The position numbers were made by a program, and so were the translations under genes. The notes beneath the pieces are model-generated. The model searched no databases, was not told the DNA's origin, and was given only the letters and a program-made list of their open reading frames with translations. From contig CAKMRJ010004445.1 of the NCBI GenBank assembly GCA_928212115.1, positions 77,395,360 through 77,459,359 of the forward strand: a stretch of 64,000 nt of DNA, in the 5' to 3' direction. The stretch comes from Lactuca virosa. Lineage: Eukaryota > Streptophyta > Magnoliopsida > Asterales > Asteraceae. Positions 10,985 through 23,237 of this stretch are shown piece by piece. Every line of letters starts with the position of its first letter. The stretch's first letter is position 1.

Positions 10985-12246
10985 GGGAAAATGACTTATC
11001 AAGGTAATTAACTTTTCGGTATGTTCACATCTGGGTAACTATCTTTTTTTTGTACACATCTAAGTAACAAACTTGTTGGAAGTGTTCAGATATGACCATT
11101 ATGACCTGCTGTAGCAGGTTACATCCTAGATGTGAACACTTTTGACAAGTTCGTTACCTACATGTGTACAAAAAAATAGTTACCCAAATATGAACAAAAC
11201 GAAAAGTAAGAGTAAATTACAAGAATGGTCCTTGTGGTTTGGGGGAATTTGTGTTTTTGGTCCCTAACTTATTTTTTTAACTCAGATGGTCCCTACTGTT
11301 TATTTTTGTTGCGCGTTTGGTCTCTGTCTTACCTAAAAAGACTATTGTGCCCTTATTAATTTATTTTTTAATTAATTTTTTTATTTATGTATTTATTTTT
11401 TATATATTAAAAAAAAATTAATAGACCCCACATATATGTATCTCCTCACCGTAAACCTGAAACCACATTTGAGAAACTTAATTTGGGTCTCACTGGTCAC
11501 CATCCTATCTCTCATCCACCTCAACTTCTATTTCTTTTCCATCTTTAGTGACATCGACGTATTCACCATGCTTCTTTTTTTGGTCCTTCAACTCTGGCGA
11601 ACCAACACCATAACCTACTGTCTCTTCATCTTTAGTGGGTTCACTGGGTTGTGGTGTTAACTCAATGGAGTTGAAGGACCGAAAAAAGAAGGGATGGTGA
11701 AGACGTCAATATCACTAAATAAACAGTAGGGATCATCTGAGTTAAAAAAATTTAATTAAAAAATAAACAGTAGGGATCATCCGAGGAGATACAGATATGT
11801 GGGGTCTATTAATTTTTTTAAATATATAAAAAAATAAATACATAAATATGAAAGTTAATTAAAAAATAAATTAATAAGGACACAATAGTCTTTTTAGGTA
11901 AGACAGTGACCAAACGCGCAACAAAAATAAATGGTAGGTACCATCCGAGTTAAAAAAATAAGTTAGGGACCAAAAACACAAAAATCCTCCAAACCACAGG
12001 GACCATTCGTGTAGTTTACTATTACTTTTTGTTTTATTCATATTTGGGTAACTACTTTTTTGTACACATCTAGGTAACGAACTAGTTGAAAGTGTTCACA
12101 TCTAGGATGTAACCTGCTACAGGAGGTCATAATAGTCATATGTGAACACTTCCAACTAGTTTGTTACCTAGATGTGTACAAAAAAAGATAGTTACCCAGA
12201 TGTGAACATACCGAAAAGTTAATTACCTTGATAAGTCATTTTCCCA
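10985..12246. mobile_element. Foldback Mutator-like (MULE/MITE) element
   Basis: The two ends are long inverted repeats. The left begins GGGAAAATGACTTATCAAGG and the right ends with its reverse complement (…GTCATTTTCCC). The arms continue inward for several hundred bases (TATGTTCACATCTGGGTAACTATC; GGTCC…GTGGTTTGG; AGACTATTGTGCCCTTATTAAT and complements). The element is flanked by the 9-bp direct repeat TATCCTTAA at 10976-10984 and 12247-12255, the target-site length typical of Mutator transposons. No transposase is encoded, so it is non-autonomous. The central 300 bp or so is not palindromic; the short open frame at 11436-11660 there is not recognised. Confidence 0.88.
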
Positions 12247-12255
12247 TATCCTTAA
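12247..12255. repeat. Right 9-bp target-site duplication of the foldback element
   Basis: TATCCTTAA, identical to 10976-10984. Confidence 0.85.
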
Positions 12256-12430
12256 AAACATAAAATCGTCAAATTAGTTACGACCCATCTTCAGAAACCA
12301 TATTTCAAAAACAAAACTTTATGTAGGAAAATATAACGTTAAAATCCAACTTTAGGAATCCTTATAATGTCGGAAAGGCGATTTAAGAACGACATAAATA
12401 TATCGAAGATAACTGTGTGAGAAGAATAAT

Positions 12431-14282
12431 TGTAACGCCCTACTTTCGCCTTATAGTACTAACAACCTGTTACGTAAATATACATTTTTGATAGAGGACT
12501 ATTTAGGATAAATAGTCTTAATGAAAGTCGTAGTAATGGAAAAAGCAAAATCGTGCAAATGAAGAACGCCTAAATCTGTCTTCGTATGAGGAAGTTATTA
12601 TTTTTAGAAGTTTCAGCGCAGTAGTGCGCTGCACATAAATTCATTTTTAGATCGGCCGATTGATAGGAAAACCAATATAAACGAGATTTGAAGAGCTTGT
12701 GAATAAGAATTCGTCGACATAAAGACATTGTAGAACAAATGACAGATGTAAGAGTTAAGATTTTTATATGGACTTTAATAGTCTAAGTCTGTTAAAAATA
12801 TAAGTTTGAAAATAAAATCAGAATTAGCCAACAGAGTCTAACTGAAAGTTGTAGTACTCGTTAATAGCTTTGCGTGGATATAAAGAACTTTGAAAACAGA
12901 ATTCGTATGAAGAATATAGGATTTTTCAAAAAAATAAGAAATACGCACACATGCACGCGTGTGGTGCGACACACATCAGGCGACCGACATAGTGACATGG
13001 ACCACCTAAATTTTGACACGTGGAGGAATTCTAATGGAATAACCTCAACGTCCCGACATAGTACGCAACACGCACCCAAATGTGCATCATTTCCTCACAT
13101 TCAACCCTTTTTTCTCTCTGAATTCTTTTGAAATTTGGAGATCGAGTTTCTCTAGTTATTAGGGTATATTAGTAAAATTCTGAGATATCTAGGAGCCCGA
13201 AGAAAAGCAGCTTTTGGGTCGGAGTTCTGCCAACGAATTTCCAACTTTTCGCTAAGAAAATTCTATAAGTTAAGCTACACTTACTACGTTTTAAGTGTAA
13301 CTTATATTTATATTCATACTTGTTATTATGAATGCATAAATAAGATTTATCAGTAACTCTAGTCGTAATACAAATTGATCTATTTACGCAAGAGGTGTCT
13401 TGAATGTGCACGTTGGTTTGGTTGTTGGATTTCAGAAAAACTATATGTGAAAATGATTATGCTTCCCAACTGTCATACCCGAGTGATCCTTATTTGATAG
13501 AACTCTCAGCATTCATTGGGATTAGTGAAAAGATCTAGCCTTCTTCAATAAATTCCCATAGGGACTGATATGCTATAATTCTATAGTTTAATACTCTTTT
13601 TTACGTGTTGGTCGCCAATAGGAACACCCAAATAGATATTAATCATCTGAGTAATTGTCCAGGTGAGTTATCTCACTATACTATGTATTACAATTTAAGT
13701 TCATGTATGTTATGATAAAGAGCTAGTAGAGTAGAGTTGATAGTACAATCTCTATGTGTGTAATTATTGTGATAGTTGAATTGTTTATTAAAATTTAGTT
13801 AGGGGATGATGGCGGAACGACAAAAAGGTCGGGAGCCTATAGGCACGTGTGCTGACAAAATTTCATGTAGGCCGTAAGTACACATAGAACCGCGTTGACG
13901 AAATGGCATATAGGTCATAAGTACACATAGACTAATGTTGACGAAATGGCATGTAAAACCATAAGTACATGTATACCCATATTGAAGACGAAATGGTTCG
14001 GCCGTAAGTCTAAGATACACATATTATTCACAGGCCGTGAGCCATTTTTTGTATGCATGTATTATGTATTGTGATATATATGGTATTTTAAGGAACTAAA
14101 TAAGCTTCGTGCTTACCCAGTTGAATATAAATATTTTTCCGGTACCTCACGTATTCGCGAGAAAGGCAAACCTCGAATGTACACACGCACATTCATAACA
14201 TTTTCCGCATAATCTAATTATACTCTGATATATATTGGATAAACAAAAATGAAAATTTTATGTTGAGAATCGGGACGTTTCA
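12431..14282 (+). mobile_element. 5' LTR of Ty3-type element D
   Basis: It starts TGTAACGCCC, the same LTR start as element F, and ends GGGACGTTTCA. Immediately after it lies the primer site TTGGTATCAGAGCCC, which fixes the 3' end and plus orientation. At 1852 bp it is in the size range of chromovirus LTRs. It holds a minisatellite at 13852-14009 and a GGTGAGT stretch near 13662 as in other LTR leaders here. No matching 3' LTR was found in the window, so the element is incomplete or rearranged downstream. Confidence 0.75.
13852..14009. repeat. Minisatellite, about 43-48 bp unit, four copies
   Basis: Units start near 13852, 13895, 13938 and 13986 with (T)GACGAAATGGCATGTAGG-like sequence, then CCGTAAGTACACATAGA. 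It lies near the 3' end of LTR D. Confidence 0.85.
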
Positions 14283-14284
14283 AG

Positions 14285-14300
14285 TTGGTATCAGAGCCCT
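14285..14300 (+). other. Primer binding site of element D (tRNA-iMet)
   Basis: TTGGTATCAGAGCCCT follows the LTR end with a two-base gap. This is the standard initiator-Met tRNA primer site. Confidence 0.85.
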
Positions 14301-17300
14301 AGTTTGAGAGAACTGGAGAAACACTCATGTGATTCCAGACTCATACTAAAGATATGAGTACTTAATAAATCCTTTTATAAAAAGAATAATACAAAAAGGA
14401 AAGAAAGTGATGTGTAGAGTCTGCCAGAGTTTAGAAAGGAAAGTAATTCCTAAAATATCCATATTTGTTATGTCTTTTAAGATATAAACTGTTAGAAATA
14501 CATGCTAGAATGTAAGCTAGGGATCTTTCAAGAGTTGCATGTTAGAATTGTCTGATAATTAAGATACCATATATCTTAGTAAATTGCTTATTATTTGATG
14601 CTTAGAACCTATATCGACATTAGTTAGTTACTTAGAAAATACGTTAGGTTGCATGAACCCATAATTAAATTATCTTAGATTGCTTGAGTTGACACTATTG
14701 TGCAGCTCTCGTTTAATTATAACCATTGTAGTGTCGGATATTTCAGTCGACAATCTGTTTGATTTTAGAGGCATATAATTCTATTTGTCTGATAGTTACT
14801 TAATAATGGTAGAGTTTCTTTATCGTAAAATAGCAGGGTAAAGTGGAAGGAATCCTAGAAGGAGCGTCTATGAAGTTTATTACACGCTTGATAGGGCATG
14901 CATACGTGATGTAGGGCGTTGGTAGACACAAAATCCTAGTAGAGTCTAGGAAGATCTGTTGTATGTTTCTGTAGGGATGCATACATATATGTTTCTGTAG
15001 GTGACTTGGAAACTACATGACAATTATTCATAAGGGTATGAATAGGTATGAAAGGTAGGATGGCCCCATACTACACGAAGCACATGATTCATAATTGGAT
15101 CATGCAGAGTCGCAAAGTTACTAAGGTACTAGTAGTTTAGTATATACTATGGCTAACATTATAAGTTCATCTTGCATTGTTTCTACGATTCCCTGTTGTA
15201 TGGTGACGTCTAGGTGAGTGACTCTAAATTTGGGCCTAGTGGCTATAAGGAATCGTGTCTGAATAAAGTAGATTTTCTTAGGTGAGTTGATTCTGAGAAT
15301 CTTATCTGATTTTAGCGATGAAATTTAGGAAGGATATGAGAGGATCAAGGTGATCGATAGGAGGATTGTCATCTTCGTTTGGGAAAAGAAACTAGCAACT
15401 AGAGTTCCTACCTAGTATGACCTGGTTGAGTGTGAATGGATGAATGATAGAGTTGTTAGCAAGTATAATGGAGGGTTTTTTCCATATTAGTTGCTGCCTC
15501 ATAGAGTAAAAAGTTTCAGCTTGCTGCTAACCTTTTTAAAGAATGGTTATCAAGTTACGACCGCCAAGTATATTATTGAAGTTAAAGATAGATATTTCAT
15601 CGTGAGATGAGTTAGGAAGGAACGGATGTGTTCATTGGAAGTTGATTGTATGACTCATAAGCTATGGGTTCAAGATCCATCAGTGTATGAAAGTACATGT
15701 GCATGTATAGACACATCCATGGAGAAATAGGTTCAGAACAATTAGATTATCGCTTAGGAGATGAGGGGAGAGGCATTCATTGTAGTTGGTATACAAATAC
15801 ACATGCGCGTGTCTTTCGTGCGTTCACATCCATGTGCTTCAGAAATCGCCAGGAGGATCATTGCAAGGGTCAATTGGAACACGACAAGACTGAACCAACA
15901 ACCGTCGTATGTAGTAGTATTTCCACTAAGGTATATGTCCTCCTATACCACTTAGTTATACATGTGAGTTAATGTGCCTCCATAATCATGTTTAGCTTGT
16001 CATGAACTTATTCTTTCTTGGCGTGTGGTGTAATAAGATCATTTGCGCTAGCCACAAGTAGTAGTGCTATGATGAGAACTGTGAAGGTCATTAAATATGA
16101 CGATCTTGAGTTTCTTTGAAGTCAACAAGAGCAGGGACGAAGCTTAAATATCTTTTGGGGGTAGGGGGAGAAAATATAATATGTATGAAAATTGGAGAGC
16201 AGGGGGGCACTATTGGATAAGGTGTCTAAGTCCATAACTATATTTGGTATGTACTTGACCCGATTTAGCATGGTCCATTTGGGTTGCATGGCATTAGAAC
16301 AATATGAAGGATGGACATTTGAGAAGAGGATATTTATGATTTATTAATATATTATAAGTTCTAATATATTAATATGAAATCATATTATTTAATTAGTATT
16401 GATCAAGAATTAATTTGGAATTAATTTTGTGATCAAAAGAGACTAATTAAATATGTGGGGATTGATTATGTAAATCATTCATTCCTATAAAGTGGGCTTT
16501 TGATCCATAGTTCTTTCTGTTGTGCTAAACCCATGTGGTGATCCATGGATACTCCATAGAGGTTAAACCCCATGGAGAATAAGGAATGTGGAAATTCATG
16601 CACATTAGGGTTTACATGGTGTAATCCTAATTGTGTCACACTTTATAAGAGACCTCATGGCTAGCAAAATCGGTACTTAAGTGATATACAAGAGGGCTAG
16701 CTGATTTTGTGTGTGCAAGACAATTTCTTCTCAAGTCCTCCATTGTTGGTGGTGTTGTGTGAAGCATTGAGGCATCACATTTGGGGTTCTAGGCTCTGAA
16801 AGGTTCAAGGAATCAAACTACAATAAAAGGTATGTCTTCTATCTAGATTTTTGTTATACAAGTACCTATGTTTGTATGTTAGATAGGACAAGGCTTTGGA
16901 AAATAATTTGGATGTATACTTAGTGAAAACATAGATCCAAAGCATTTAGGATTGTATGTGCACCTTAAGGTTGTTAGGATGCTCAAAACCCATCAGGCAC
17001 AACATAAATTTTATATTTTTAGGCCTAATATGGAAAAAAATTAAAGGTTATGGACTATTTCTAACAAAAAAAATAGGTGGGGGGACACAACCCCTCTTGG
17101 CCTTAATAAAGCTCCGTCCATGAATAAGAGATACAAGTCGCATAGGCTGGACTAGCATTCACTTTGACCGGTGATATGCAGCTGTAGACGATGGATCGAA
17201 CCCAAGTGGGGGAAAATCGAACCCTAAAGAGAGAGTGAAAATGGAAGCTCAACTTTCGATTTCAACGTCAAGGTTCAGAAGAGTTATGACGCAAGTAGAT

Positions 17301-17811
17301 CAAATTCTTGGGTGCAGCTCAGATAGCCAAAGAGAACCTTATAGGTTCACACCTTCTTAAAGGAAGGATTTATCCTCGCAACGTAGAAGTTCCCAGATAA
17401 GGAATTTAGTAGCTTGCATTGGAATAGATAAGTGTTGTCGAAAAAGGATGGACCACACAAGACATATACCAAACATGGAGAGTGGGTAAAAGCCACAATA
17501 TGGATTTAGCTAACCTCTAACAAGGAATTTCAGCAATAACATCAATGTTAACACATAGTAGGCAACTTAAGTGTTACATATAATCTGGAGGAGTTAGGCT
17601 GAGAAATCTTGATCTCGCTACATCACATGTTTCTCGACTGATCAATTGCTTTAGATTAGGAAATAATGTTCGATTGTCTACCTGATTCCTAGCTATGTGT
17701 GACTACATATGCGACTAGTAATACATTAGTGTTATTTCAGATTTTGGGGTAGACTACGTGTTTGGTTTAGTTATTGAGCATAAAAGATAATATAAAAACA
17801 TGGACCGAATT
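14301..17811 (+). mobile_element. Decayed interior of element D
   Basis: No gag or pol motif can be read in any frame. Open frames (for example 15697-15972) are short and featureless. It is placed in D because it follows D's primer site without a detectable boundary, apart from a copia solo LTR at 16211-16995. It ends where element C is inserted. Confidence 0.45.
16211..16995 (+). mobile_element. Ty1/copia solo LTR with target duplication
   Basis: The start TATTGGATAAGGTGTCTAAG and end …AAAACCCATCA match the copia LTR family seen at 1-558. The flanks are an identical 5-bp repeat, GGCAC at 16206-16210 and 16996-17000. There is no interior and no second LTR. It is therefore a solo LTR, the usual product of recombination between the two LTRs of a full element. 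The first dinucleotide is TA rather than TG. A TATA-like TTTATAAGAG lies near 16643-16652. Confidence 0.9.
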
Positions 17812-18094
17812 TGTTACGGTGCAAAGTTCTCCTTCGATGTGGCTTACCCTCTTGTATGTGTAAATGGGTTGAGTCTTTCCTATAAATAGGAAGTGACTGA
17901 CTCCCATTTAGTTAAGAACTTGCAAGACCCATTGTTGAGTGTTAGTTTAGTTAGAGAAAGAACAAAAACCACTTGTACTCTTACTATTCTAATGGAGCTG
18001 AAATGATTTTATTTACTCCTTGTGTTCTTGATGCTTGAATGATTCACTAGATCTTTTATATTCCGCATATGTCATCATAATTAGGATCACTACA
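17812..18094 (+). mobile_element. 5' LTR of element C
   Basis: TGTTACGG…ACTACA, 283 bp. It contains a good TATA box (CCTATAAATAGG near 17879-17890) about 70 bp from the LTR start. In the 3' copy the same box is mutated to CGATAAATACG. Confidence 0.9.
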
Positions 18095-18095
18095 G

Positions 18096-18110
18096 TTGGT
18101 ATCATAGCGG
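18096..18110 (+). other. Primer binding site of element C
   Basis: TTGGTATCATAGCGG lies one base after the LTR end. It matches the initiator-Met primer TGGTATCAGAGC with one mismatch (G to T). Confidence 0.8.
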
Positions 18111-18347
18111 GTGCTCTTGAAGCTCTCAAGAATTGATCCATGATGAAAACATGATTTTAGTGAATCTTCATTGTTATGGGTTCTTCATCTTTGAGAAAGT
18201 TTGTGTTCTAGAAATCGAATTTATTCCTTAACCTGATCAAAAATTTGAGTTTCTCTCTCTAGAATACTTGTTTGTTTCACTTTCTCTACTTAGAGATTTC
18301 TTTGATTATCACTTTATCTCTCTAGAAACTTTCAAGTTCTTGTAATC

Positions 18348-18872
18348 ATGGTGTATTTGGCTTATGGTTCTTGGGTCGTGATGATTAAAGATGTCAAATA
18401 CAAAGTCAATGAGAATCAATTTTTTGGGTTATTGTTGAAAGGTGGGTTGATTTCATGGGAAACTTTGATTTCTTATGGAGGATTGAAAGATGATCAACGA
18501 AAGTTGATATTTCAACCTCTTAATACGATTGATTGTTTGATTCAAATTTCCATGAATATGTTATCTTGGAGTGCTAATCAAAAGGAAGGAAAAGAAAGAG
18601 AATTATTCGATAAGGAATATGTTTCTCTTATTGAAGACCCAATTGATCTTCATGTTCTTAAGTTTGTTGAATTTCAATAAATGGGAATTCAATGTGATTT
18701 TGATGAAGATGTGAAAGTTTTTCATTCAATTGGATTTCAAATCGATGAATGCTTGAATTCTTGTGATTCGTTTGAAGGAATGGTGCCATATCAAAAGCCT
18801 TCAACCCAAGAACTTAAAATGTATCAAACTCCAAAAGATTTGAATTCAAATCTTCAAGATCCAAAAAGATGA
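18348..18872 (+). pseudogene. Unrecognised ORF of element C, one internal stop
   Basis: Two open stretches, 18348-18680 (110 residues, starting MVYLAYGSWV) and 18681-18872 (63 residues), are in the same frame and separated only by one TAA. Together they form a 174-codon reading frame. The composition is that of a real soluble protein (mixed charged and hydrophobic residues, few repeats), with an acidic middle (EREL…EDPIDL). There is no zinc knuckle, protease DTG or other domain I know. Beyond the stop, protein-like sequence continues in a shifted frame with a lysine-rich stretch (TNKKKKKIKSKNK, about 18873-18911) to about 19130. It sits where gag normally lies, 250 bp after the primer site. 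It could be a diverged gag or captured host sequence; I cannot decide. Confidence 0.5.
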
Positions 18873-19999
18873 AAACAAATAAAAAGAAGAAGAAGATCAA
18901 AAGCAAGAACAAATGTGTTTCTTCACAAAAATATTCAAAAGTTGTTATGAATTTGAAATCTATGAAGCAAATTTTGGTTCCAAAGTAAAAATCATTAAAT
19001 GTTGCAATGAATTTTAATTCAAAACCCAAAAGTGTTGATGGTTCTTATGAATATGATGCTAGATCATTGAAGAACACAAAGAACAGATTGTACACACGCA
19101 TCGTGGGTGGTACAATGTGAAGATTGGTGATTTTCTTGTTCTAACATAGAACCAAGATCTTCAATGGTTGATTCATGTGTTGAAAACGGAAAAAGAATCA
19201 TCAAGAAGGTGTCTCAAGTTCTCAAATGGATTCCGAAAAATTCATGTTTAGATCGAAGATGAACGATCAAGGTTTTTCTCTAAATCCGAATTCAATCATT
19301 TTTTTTTAAAAAATCATGCATTTTGTTTTTCATTTTGATCATTTTGATTCGTTGGATCTATTTCGTTTCAACCCCCATTCTTGCTCCAATAATTTTTTTA
19401 AGATCAAGCCCAAACATCAAATTTGATTTGATTAATTTTTGTGCCCAAACAAACAAATTGTTACTGTTTTTCAATCCATTTCCTCGAGCCTAACTTGAAT
19501 ATCAGTTCACTATTGTTCATCGATCAATTAAGCCCAAGTTTGATTAATCACTGTTTATCCATTCAAATTGAAGACCAAATAATCAAACTCATACTGTTCA
19601 TATGTGTGTCATTCAACAATACAATCCATATTATCAGTTCCTTCTACCAATGAAAATCTGAAGATCAATCAAGAACTGGTTGATTTGGGTTGTTAAACAA
19701 TGATTCGATCTAAATTGCTAAATAGAATTAATGAAGTGTTGTTTTTCGATGAATTGATGAAGTGTTGTTTGTCGATGAATGAAGATTAGTCAATCAAAAG
19801 TCAAAACCGGAATTCGAAAGTCAAAATTGAGTTCTTGATTATCTCGAAACAAAGAAGAAGATAGAAATGGCATCAATTTCATCTGTTGGGTCTGCATACA
19901 AGAAGAATTAATATCAATTTTCTTGATTTCAATTTCAATGAATAGAATTTGTTCAAATATGAGAGATGTGACAACGAATGTGATAGCGAATCTTAATCG
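18873..19999 (+). mobile_element. Interior of element C, left part
   Basis: A decaying coding-like tail runs to about 19130, followed by AT-rich non-coding sequence. A 28-bp direct repeat (GATGAAGTGTTGTTTNTCGATGAAT) occurs at about 19733-19785. It ends at the insertion of element B. Confidence 0.6.
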
Positions 20000-20822
20000 T
20001 GATGGGTTTTATACATAGCAAAGAATCCTATGTGTACATGTAACCTAGTATTGAACACAAAAACTAGAAACCCTAGAATGCATCTAATAATTTCAAAATC
20101 AATATAAGAAAGATTAGATCACATACCTTTATTGCTATATAGTAATAACAATGAAATCTTGAAGATCTTGAGCTTTGAGAACAAGTACCACATGTGTAGT
20201 ACCTCTAATGGCTCACAAACACACTAGGGCAAGAGGATGGTTATGAGAGAGAGGAGAGAGGAGATACTAGCTCAAAGTTCTGGCTCTTCTAGGGTTTCTT
20301 GGAGGTGCACGAAATCATGAGGGTTAGGGGTCTATTTATAGTCGGGGTAGCTTAGATCCAAAGCTAGAGTTTTGAGGTGTAAACCCTAATTCCTTATCTT
20401 AGGACCTAAGTAGCCCATGGACTCCCCTCCTTAAGGCTTGGACGAAATCCTATAGAATCTTCTAAGGATTTTCTGCCCTACCCTATAAGGGTGATCCAAT
20501 AGCCCAAAACCACAACTATCAAATAGTTGCAAAATCGACCCTGTATTTTTAATCAATTCCTTTAATCCCAAAATTAAATCAAAATTAATTTTTTATTAAA
20601 TACTAATTAATAATATCATTTCTAATTAAGATATTACTTACATAACATATTAATAAATCATTTAATACACGAATTTATTATTCGAAATAACAAATTCAAC
20701 CTCTTTCTCTCCGATAGCCATGATGTCTAGTTGCCAGTGTGAAGGCAACCCAAAAGGACCATGCTACCATCAAATCAAGCACATACCAATTATAGTTACG
20801 GGCTTAGACACCTAATCCAACA
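20000..20822 (-). mobile_element. 3' LTR of element B
   Basis: On the minus strand it runs TGTTGGATTAGG… to …CCCATCA. A minus-strand TATA box (CTATAAATAGAC) is at about 20330-20341. Confidence 0.88.
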
Positions 20823-20840
20823 GTCTCCCTCTTGGATAAG
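20823..20840 (-). other. Polypurine tract of element B
   Basis: Minus-strand CTTATCCAAGAGGGAGAC lies directly before the LTR start TGTTGG. Confidence 0.8.
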
Positions 20841-21719
20841 TCTAATAACTATGATTGAAAATATGAACTCAAAATATGACTAGCAATTGTAGCTCTCAAC
20901 GCCGCTATCGAACTCTGACCAAGTTAGTTACGTGTCCTAAGATAAGGGATCATATTATCCTCCCTTCTGCAAGATATCATGTGGACAAATGACATGGAAC
21001 ATAATCATTCTTATTTTCCATCAGTTTGTTTCCCGATTTATGATTTGTAAGGACAAAGAACTTAATTGAACACATCAATTCAGTCCTGACCGGGCTCGAC
21101 ACATAAGTGAACACCAAATCATCGAGGGGCCCAAGATATCGCTTTTTTCCACATAGGGAAAAAGGAACAGATAAACTTTGATTTATATGCTTGTACTATT
21201 TGCTCATTAAATTATACACAACAATACGTTTTATAACATCAAGTTACTGATGCGTTTACGCATTATCAATGCACAACCAACTCATAAACAACAACTCATA
21301 TATCTCGGTTTAAAGATTATATGATATTATCGTCTCAGAATTACTCGTGATAAATTCCATGAAGTAATTCACTGAGCATGGGTTTAATCCAGTACTTAAA
21401 TCTCTATTTCAAAAGTACTCATGAATGTTGCAATAAACTATTGCTAAGTCTAACCCTTTAGACAATCTACAACCTGATTCATGATAGTGTTAATAAACTA
21501 CTTATTTCCAAAGTCTGATCGACTGTGGATATTTTTAATAATCCAATTATTCGGAAAGTAAAACATGCAAAAGAGAAACATAACGATAAATAATTGACAA
21601 AAGATAGTAAACAATACTCATAAATAAATCTCCATTACTTAATCATCAAATGTCAATTACATTTATATTGTTACAAGTTTCCAAGTATCTATCTAATCAC
21701 TAAAACTAATATCATCCTT

Positions 21720-23230
21720 CAGACTAATGTTCCTCGCATGCTGAACAAGCTTAATCCTACTTAGACCCTTTGTGAGGGGATCGACATGATTCTCTTTCTG
21801 ATGATACCCTCTTTACGACGAGGTGTCCTTCTTCTACTCGATGTCTGATAAAGTGATATTTTCTGTCGATATGCATACGTCTACCATGATCTATTAGTTC
21901 CTTGGTTAAGGCAACTGTTCCTTCATTATCGCATGAAATTTTGCATAGGCTTTTTTATGGCTGGTACTACTCCAAGGTCTCCAATGAAGTTCTTCAACCA
22001 TATAGCTTCCTTTGACGCTTTGCTCGCAGCTATATACTTCGATTCACATGTAGAGTCTGTTAAGGTCTCCTGCTTGTAACTCTTAAGTCAACCAGACTGA
22101 GAACGGAAATTGTCTTTGTCTGTATGAAAACTGGCATCACTATACCCAGTAACTCTTAAGTCATCACTGGCACCAAGCACAAGGACCCAGTTCTTAGTTC
22201 TTCGCAGATACTTAAGAATATTTTTGACCGTTATCCGATGAGCTTTACCCGGGTTTCCCAGATATCGAATAACCATGCTCAAAGAAAAAGCCGCATCACG
22301 GCGAGTACATGTCATAGCATACATGATCGATCCAATGGCGGAAGCATATGGCACTCGACTCATTTCTGCTATATCAGCATTAGTACTCGGACTCTATGTC
22401 TTACTCAGTTTGGTATTACTCTAGATAGGTAACTCTCCCTTCTTGGAATTCTCCATGCTAAAACGCTTTAGCACCTTATCCAAGTAAGTACTTTGACTAA
22501 GTCTAATTATTCTTCTACTCCTATTTCTCAAAATACTTATTCCAAGAATATAAGCAGCCTCTCCCAGATCCTTGATAGCGAAACACTTTCCAAGCCAGGA
22601 TTTAACTTCCTTCAAGGTTTGAATATCGTTTCCTATACGTAGTATGTCATCAACATACAATACCAAAAAGCTGACTATACTCCCACTAGTTTTGACATAT
22701 ACACATGACTCATTTCACTCCTAGAGAAACCAAACTCTTTGACTTTCTCCTCGAAGCAAAGATTCAATCTGCGAGAAGCTTGCTTCAACCCAAAGATTGA
22801 TTTCTCAAGCTTTATACACTCTATTGGGGTACTTAGCATCCACAAAACCCTCTGGCTGACTCATGTAAACATCCTCAGCTAACTTTCCATTAACGAAAGA
22901 GGTTATGAAATCCATCTGCCTAATCTCATAATCATGAAACGCATCTATGGCTAGCATTACCCTAATAGACTAAATCTTATCCACTGGCGAGAAGGTCTCA
23001 TCATAGTCAGCCCCTGAGGTTTAAGTAAATCCCTTCGCAACCAATTGAGCCTTGAAAGTGTGTTCCTTTCCATCCATGTCGGTCTTCTTCTTGAAGATCC
23101 ATTTGCACCCAACTGTCTTACAACCTAGCACATTATCAACCAAATTCCAAAATTGGTTGTCATACATGGACTTGATCTCGCTGTCCGTTGACTCATTCCA
23201 CTTGGCAGAATTAGGGCCCGCCATGACTTC
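21720..23230 (-). pseudogene. Copia RT-RNase H remnant (element B)
   Basis: This is the enzyme pair that makes element DNA and removes the RNA template. The RT start is at 23021-23224 (KWNESTDSEIKSMYDN, then GCKWIFKKK). The catalytic box YVDD is intact at about 22640-22657 (VLYVDDILRIGND). The C-terminal RT/RNase H part is at 22088-22363 (PYASAIGSIMYAMTC, KYLRRTKNW, GYSDASF). More RNase H can be read at 21720-22087 in another frame. Several stops and frame changes separate these pieces. Element E carries the same region almost unbroken, confirming the order. Confidence 0.85.
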
Positions 23231-23237
23231 CTTGTAG

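Noticed and set aside
15697..15972. 91-residue plus-strand frame in the interior of D
   Set aside because: It overlaps a second frame of similar length, shows no gag or pol motif, and the surrounding sequence is decayed.
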